Positions 5,109 through 8,366 of a DNA stretch of 8,366 nucleotides are shown one piece after another. How positions within the stretch are numbered: the stretch's first letter is position 1; the number at the start of each line of letters is the position of its first letter. The DNA comes from Clostridia bacterium (GTDB lineage Bacteria; Bacillota; Clostridia; RUG12999): assembly GCA_017502065.1 (NCBI GenBank), contig JAFVVU010000043.1:1-8366 (forward strand). The letters run 5' to 3'. Below the pieces are notes generated by a model. That model searched no databases. It saw only the letters and a list, made by a program, of their open reading frames with translations, and was not told where the DNA came from. A program made the translations under genes and the position numbers.

Positions 5109-6890
5109 TTAAGATAAAGTAACATCTTCCTTACACGGAAACTGCATGATAACCTCGGTACCTTTACCTTCGCCGCTCTTTATGGAGATTGTGCCGTCGT
5201 GTGCGGCAACAAGCTCTTTTGCAATTGCAAGACCAAGCCCCGTGCCGCCGCTCTGACGTGAACGGGCTTTGTCAACACGGTAAAATCTGTCGAAAATATG
5301 CGGCACATCGTCTTTTGGAATACCGATTCCGTTATCTTTTACTTTAATATAAATTTTATCATATACACATCCGGCGGAAACCTTTATTGTGCCGCCCTCG
5401 GGAGTGTATTTGATTGCATTTGTAATGATGTTTGTAATAACCTGTTCAATGCGGTCTTTATTACCGTAGAACGGTTTTATTTTACCTGCAAACGAAAGAG
5501 ACATTGCATGATTTTTGTTTTCTGCCTCAAACGAAAGCTTGTTTGTAATATCTGTAAGAAGAGCTGTAAGGTCAAACGGCTCTTTCGGCATATCGCTTTT
5601 ATCGTAATCAAGTCTTGAAAGTGTTAAAAGGTCTGTTACAAGACGTGCCATTCGGTCGGCCTCGCTTGAAATAACATTAAGGAAATTCTTCATCATTTCA
5701 GGCGGCAGGTCTTCGGACTCCATAATGGTTTCCGAATAGGTTTTAACCGTGGTGATAGGTGTGCGGAGCTCGTGCGATACGTTGGAAACAAATTCGCGGC
5801 GCGACTGTTCCATAAGGTGCTGTTCGGTGATATCGCGGAGCACAACAATAACTGCTGCAACGCCTGCCGCTTCAGACCTTGCAATAGATGCAAAGAAAAC
5901 CTGAATATTTCTGCCGTTTACAGTTATATCACGCTGAAGCGTTTCGTTGATTTTAAACCTGATTTCCGAAAGGGAAATATCGGCATCAACTTTATTGAAA
6001 TAATCGTCAAATTCAATGAAATCAGGCGGTTCGGTTATGGAAAGGATTTTTTCTGCGGCGCGGTTCATATGAATAAGCTTGCCGCGCGAATCAAACGCCA
6101 TAACCCCGTCGGTCATAAACATAAGAATTGTTTCAAATTTGTTCTTTTCTTCTTCAATTGTGGAAAGGTTGTTTTTCAGCCTGTCCGCCATTATATTGAA
6201 CGTATGTGAAAGCTGACCGATTTCATCATCGGACCGCACGGTAATTTTGGTTTCAAAATCCCCTGCCGATAAGGATTCGGCTTTGTCAGTAAGGGAAATT
6301 ATCGGCGAGGTAATGGTTTTGGACATAAAATAACCGAGGATAAAGGAAATAACAAGTCCGAAAAGCATTGCCTGCAGAATGATTGTAAGTACGGAAGAGG
6401 TGATATCGTTAAGCTCGTCTTTCGTATCCTTTGCGTAAATAACGTATTTTGCGCTGCCGCCTTTCATAACGGGTGCGGCATAATCCATATATGTTGTTTT
6501 ATCGGAAACGTCACCACCGGTTCTGCCGTTCATTGCGGCAATAATGTTCGGCGTTTTTTCAACGTTGTCAACAATGCTTTTATCCGCGCGGTAAATAACG
6601 CCGCCGGTTTTTCCGTCAAGCACATAAACGTTACGCGAGCTAGATATGCCGATTCTGCCGGCGTATCCGTCAATAATGGACGCAATGCGGTCAATTGCAT
6701 CGTCACTTTCCGATGCACTCACAATCTGCGAGAAAAAATCGCCCGCAAATGCGTTTTCAACATTGGACCGGAATTCGTTTATATAATAGTTTGAAATGGT
6801 TATTCTGAAAAAAGTACCGACAATAATGATGACGGATACAATCATCAGCGTAAACATTATAACGAGTTTCCATTTGATGCTTTTAAACAT
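5109..6890 (-). CDS. walK: WalK (YycG/VicK) cell-wall sensor histidine kinase
   Basis: A 593-residue membrane kinase that senses the cell-envelope state and phosphorylates WalR. Order of parts: membrane helix about 8-30; extracytoplasmic domain about 31-165; second helix about 166-190; HAMP about 190-245; PAS about 250-355; HisKA with FVSNVSHELRTPIT and phospho-acceptor His373; then a HATPase domain with N box NIITNAIKYTPEGG (Asn491), G1 DNGIGIP (519-525), F box FDRFYR (533-538) and G2 GGTGLGL (548-554). All catalytic boxes are intact, and the length and two-helix, HAMP and PAS layout match WalK from Bacillus and Clostridia rather than PhoR-type kinases, although PhoR is the closest alternative. 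The start has AGGAG overlapping the walR stop (TAAGGAGC), nine bases separating the two genes, which points to coupled expression. No terminator follows, so transcripts can run on into the secreted-protein gene. Confidence 0.92.
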   Translation of the reverse strand: MFKSIKWKLVIMFTLMIVSVIIIVGTFFRITISNYYINEFRSNVENAFAGDFFSQIVSASESDDAIDRIASIIDGYAGRIGISSSRNVYVLDGKTGGVIYRADKSIVDNVEKTPNIIAAMNGRTGGDVSDKTTYMDYAAPVMKGGSAKYVIYAKDTKDELNDITSSVLTIILQAMLFGLVISFILGYFMSKTITSPIISLTDKAESLSAGDFETKITVRSDDEIGQLSHTFNIMADRLKNNLSTIEEEKNKFETILMFMTDGVMAFDSRGKLIHMNRAAEKILSITEPPDFIEFDDYFNKVDADISLSEIRFKINETLQRDITVNGRNIQVFFASIARSEAAGVAAVIVVLRDITEQHLMEQSRREFVSNVSHELRTPITTVKTYSETIMESEDLPPEMMKNFLNVISSEADRMARLVTDLLTLSRLDYDKSDMPKEPFDLTALLTDITNKLSFEAENKNHAMSLSFAGKIKPFYGNKDRIEQVITNIITNAIKYTPEGGTIKVSAGCVYDKIYIKVKDNGIGIPKDDVPHIFDRFYRVDKARSRQSGGTGLGLAIAKELVAAHDGTISIKSGEGKGTEVIMQFPCKEDVTLS

Positions 6891-6899
6891 ACCTGCTCC

Positions 6900-7613
6900 T
6901 TAAATTTCTCCGTTGAAATAATATCCCACGCCACGTTTTGTCATAACATATTTTGGGCTGGACGGGTCGGCTTCAATTTTTTCACGAAGTCTTCTTACGG
7001 TAACGTCAACAGTACGGTCATCGCCGTAGAATTCATATCCCCATACTTTTTCAAGGAGAGTTCCTCTTGAAAACACCTTTTCAGGCTGAAGTGCAAGGAA
7101 TTTAAGAAGCTCAAACTCACGGAGCGTAAGGTCAACGGGATTTCCGCTTTCCGTAACCTCGTATCTGTCGCAGTCAATTTTAAGATTGCCCGATTCAATA
7201 ACACTGCCGTTTGTACGTGTTTTCGGCTGTCCGTTTTCGGGCAAATCAGCAGAAAGACGGCGCATATTTGCTTTTATTCTTGCCGAAAGCTCTCTCATGC
7301 TGAACGGTTTGGTAATATAGTCGTCTGCGCCAATTTCAAGTCCGAGAATTTTGTCAACCTCTTCGGATTTTGCGGTAAGCATAATAATCGGAGCGTCGGA
7401 CCATCCGCGGATGCTTTTGCAAACGTCAAAGCCGTTTACTTTTGGCAGCATTATATCAAGCAGAATAAGGTCGGGATTTACCTGGCGCGCCATAATAATA
7501 GCTTCCTCGCCATCCTCCGCAGTGGCTACCTTATACCCCTCTTTTTCAAGGTTGAATTTAAGTATATCCAGAATTGGTTTTTCGTCTTCTACCACAAGTA
7601 TAAGTCTTTGCAT
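6900..7613 (-). CDS. walR: WalR (YycF/VicR) OmpR-family response regulator
   Basis: A 237-residue DNA-binding response regulator, the partner of WalK; in Firmicutes it controls autolysin and cell-wall remodelling genes and is usually essential. The receiver domain (about 1-120) has acidic residues Glu9-Asp10-Glu11, phospho-acceptor Asp53 in LLDIMLP, Thr80 and Lys102 in YITKPF. A short linker (about 121-138) leads to an OmpR/PhoB winged helix (about 138-235) with LTLREFELLKFLA, the recognition helix region DDRTVDVTVRRLREKIE and the wing KRGVGYYF. This C-terminal half is very close to the WalR consensus. GGAGG at 7625-7621 precedes the ATG by about eight bases; the earlier ATG at this site is followed at once by a stop. 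It is the first gene of the minus-strand locus, with its own promoter, divergent from galE. Confidence 0.94.
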   Translation of the reverse strand: MQRLILVVEDEKPILDILKFNLEKEGYKVATAEDGEEAIIMARQVNPDLILLDIMLPKVNGFDVCKSIRGWSDAPIIMLTAKSEEVDKILGLEIGADDYITKPFSMRELSARIKANMRRLSADLPENGQPKTRTNGSVIESGNLKIDCDRYEVTESGNPVDLTLREFELLKFLALQPEKVFSRGTLLEKVWGYEFYGDDRTVDVTVRRLREKIEADPSSPKYVMTKRGVGYYFNGEI

Positions 7614-7640
7614 TTTACATACCTCCGTTTCTATATTTAT

Positions 7641-7670
7641 ATTTTAACAAAAAACTATATATAATTGCAA
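7641..7670 (-). promoter_or_regulatory. Promoter of walRK
   Basis: On the minus strand TTGCAA (7670-7665) and TAAAAT (7646-7641) are 18 bases apart. TG one base before the -10 (TGTTAAAAT) makes it an extended -10 promoter. The expected start point is near 7634, about 20 bases before the walR ATG. No WalR-type direct repeat was seen here, so autoregulation is not supported at this site. Confidence 0.65.
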
Positions 7671-7708
7671 GTATTTATTAATATTATTAAAAAATTTCTT
7701 AAATATTA

Positions 7709-7737
7709 TTGATTTTTGCGGCGTAATATTGTACAAT
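7709..7737 (+). promoter_or_regulatory. Promoter of galE
   Basis: TTGATT at 7709-7714 and TACAAT at 7732-7737, spaced by 17 bases, form a good sigma-A-like promoter preceded by a very A/T-rich stretch that could act as an UP element. The expected start point is near 7744, giving a leader of about 32 bases. Confidence 0.75.
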
Positions 7738-7749
7738 AGAAGGTGGAAA

Positions 7750-7777
7750 ATATTGCAGCATAGGAGGAAAGCAATAT
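7750..7777 (+). promoter_or_regulatory. Leader hairpin presenting the galE ribosome binding site in its loop
   Basis: ATATTGC at 7750-7756 is complementary to GCAATAT at 7771-7777, closing a 14-base loop that contains AGGAGG (7762-7767). The first two bases of the start codon lie in the stem. The stem is A/U-rich and weak, so an effect on initiation is possible but uncertain. Confidence 0.4.
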
Positions 7778-8366
7778 GTCAATTCTTGTTTGCGGTGGTG
7801 CAGGATATATCGGCAGCCATACGGCGCTTGAGCTTATCCGTCAGGGCAGGGACGTAATTTATCTCGATAACCTGCAAAAAGGGCACGCAGCCGCTGTAAT
7901 GAACGACAAATTTTATGAAGGCGATTTAAGAGATGAAGCCTTTTTGAACAGCGTTTTTGAAGAAAACGAAATTGAAGCCGTAATTCAGTTTGCGGCAGAT
8001 TCTCTTGTTGGCGAAAGTGTTGAAAATCCGTTTAAATATTATAACAATAATATGATTTCAACGCTCAGACTTCTTGAAGCAATGAACCGCTACGGCGTAA
8101 AAAAGATAGTATTTTCTTCAACAGCCGCTACATACGGGGAACCAAAAAATATCCCCATTCTTGAAACTGACCCGACTGAACCTACAAATCCGTATGGCGA
8201 AACAAAGCTTTCAGTTGAAAAGCTTCTTAAATGGGCGGACAATGCATACGGCATAAAATACGTTGCACTTCGTTATTTCAATGCCGCAGGTGCGGACATA
8301 GAAGGAAACATCGGCGAGGACCATACTCCCGAAAGCCACCTTATTCCGATAATACTTCAGGCGGCA
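7776..8366 (+). CDS. galE: UDP-glucose 4-epimerase, 3'-truncated by the window edge
   Basis: Interconverts UDP-glucose and UDP-galactose using bound NAD; it feeds the Leloir pathway and galactose-containing surface polymers. The visible 197 codons carry the NAD-binding Rossmann motif GGAGYIG (7-13), the DNLQKGH segment (31-37), FAADSLVGESV (72-82), the active-site SST (114-116) and the Tyr140-x3-Lys144 pair in NPYGETK. They also include the GalE signature YFNAAGA (167-173) with GEDHTPESHLIPIIL after it. This is typical for the short-chain dehydrogenase superfamily and specific enough for GalE rather than other sugar-nucleotide epimerases. The family is usually about 330 residues, so roughly 130 are outside the window. 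AGGAGG lies eight bases before the ATG. It is transcribed divergently from walR, with its own promoter in the shared 162-base spacer; no functional link with WalRK can be shown beyond envelope sugar supply. Confidence 0.93.
   Translation, partial: MSILVCGGAGYIGSHTALELIRQGRDVIYLDNLQKGHAAAVMNDKFYEGDLRDEAFLNSVFEENEIEAVIQFAADSLVGESVENPFKYYNNNMISTLRLLEAMNRYGVKKIVFSSTAATYGEPKNIPILETDPTEPTNPYGETKLSVEKLLKWADNAYGIKYVALRYFNAAGADIEGNIGEDHTPESHLIPIILQAA

Noticed and set aside
5298..6209. Long plus-strand frames antisense to walK
   Set aside because: walK has intact kinase motifs on the minus strand; the opposite-strand frames have no motifs and are shadows.
7641..7670. WalR operator in the walR promoter (autoregulation)
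   Set aside because: TGTTAA occurs at the -10, but the second half-site five bases on does not match the consensus.
7680..7710. Repeated AATATTATT (7680-7688 and 7702-7710) upstream of galE
   Set aside because: Such short A/T-only repeats are expected in this very AT-rich promoter region and show no further structure.

Overview
The window looks like a piece of a low-to-moderate-GC Firmicutes chromosome, most likely a Clostridia-type (gut-associated) lineage. The evidence is the strong AGGAGG-type ribosome binding sites, the AT-rich sigma-A-like promoters, compact intrinsic terminators, and above all a WalR-WalK-YycH-YycI cell-wall signalling locus, which is characteristic of low-GC Gram-positives. 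No IS element, CRISPR array, tRNA or rRNA was seen.

Layout, left to right. (1) 2-1895, plus strand: the 3' part of an RluA-family pseudouridine synthase gene whose start lies outside the window, overlapping by 11 bases a cytosolic alpha/beta-hydrolase (esterase-like) gene. (2) 1896-2201: a 306-base convergent intergenic region with a plus-strand terminator nested inside a longer inverted repeat, a block that may be a dispersed repeat, and a bidirectional terminator. (3) 7613-2202, minus strand: walR, walK, a small secreted protein of unknown function, yycH and yycI. (4) 7614-7775: a divergent promoter region. (5) 7776-8366, plus strand: the first 197 codons of galE (UDP-glucose 4-epimerase), cut by the window end.

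How the genes work together. WalK is a membrane sensor kinase with an extracellular domain, HAMP, PAS and a complete kinase core. It phosphorylates WalR, an OmpR-type regulator that in Firmicutes controls cell-wall hydrolase and cell-envelope genes. YycH and YycI are single-pass membrane proteins with large extracytoplasmic domains that modulate WalK.

The most interesting part is the gene at 5027-4533, inserted between walK and yycH. It encodes a 164-residue protein with a clear signal peptide, an apparent Ig-like beta-sandwich and a C-terminal amphipathic helix. Just upstream, seven bases from the walK stop codon, is an exact match to the WalR operator consensus (TGTWAH-N5-TGTWAH), well placed for activating the adjacent -10 element. 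The gene ends in a strong terminator, so yycHI lie behind a transcriptional barrier. This suggests a secreted component under direct WalR control embedded in its own regulator's locus, a possible feedback or envelope-reporter module. It is an inference from sequence and has not been tested.

Several longest-ORF starts in the minus-strand operon are wrong: they begin in promoter, terminator or upstream-gene sequence. The starts given here follow the ribosome binding sites and the signal or membrane segments.
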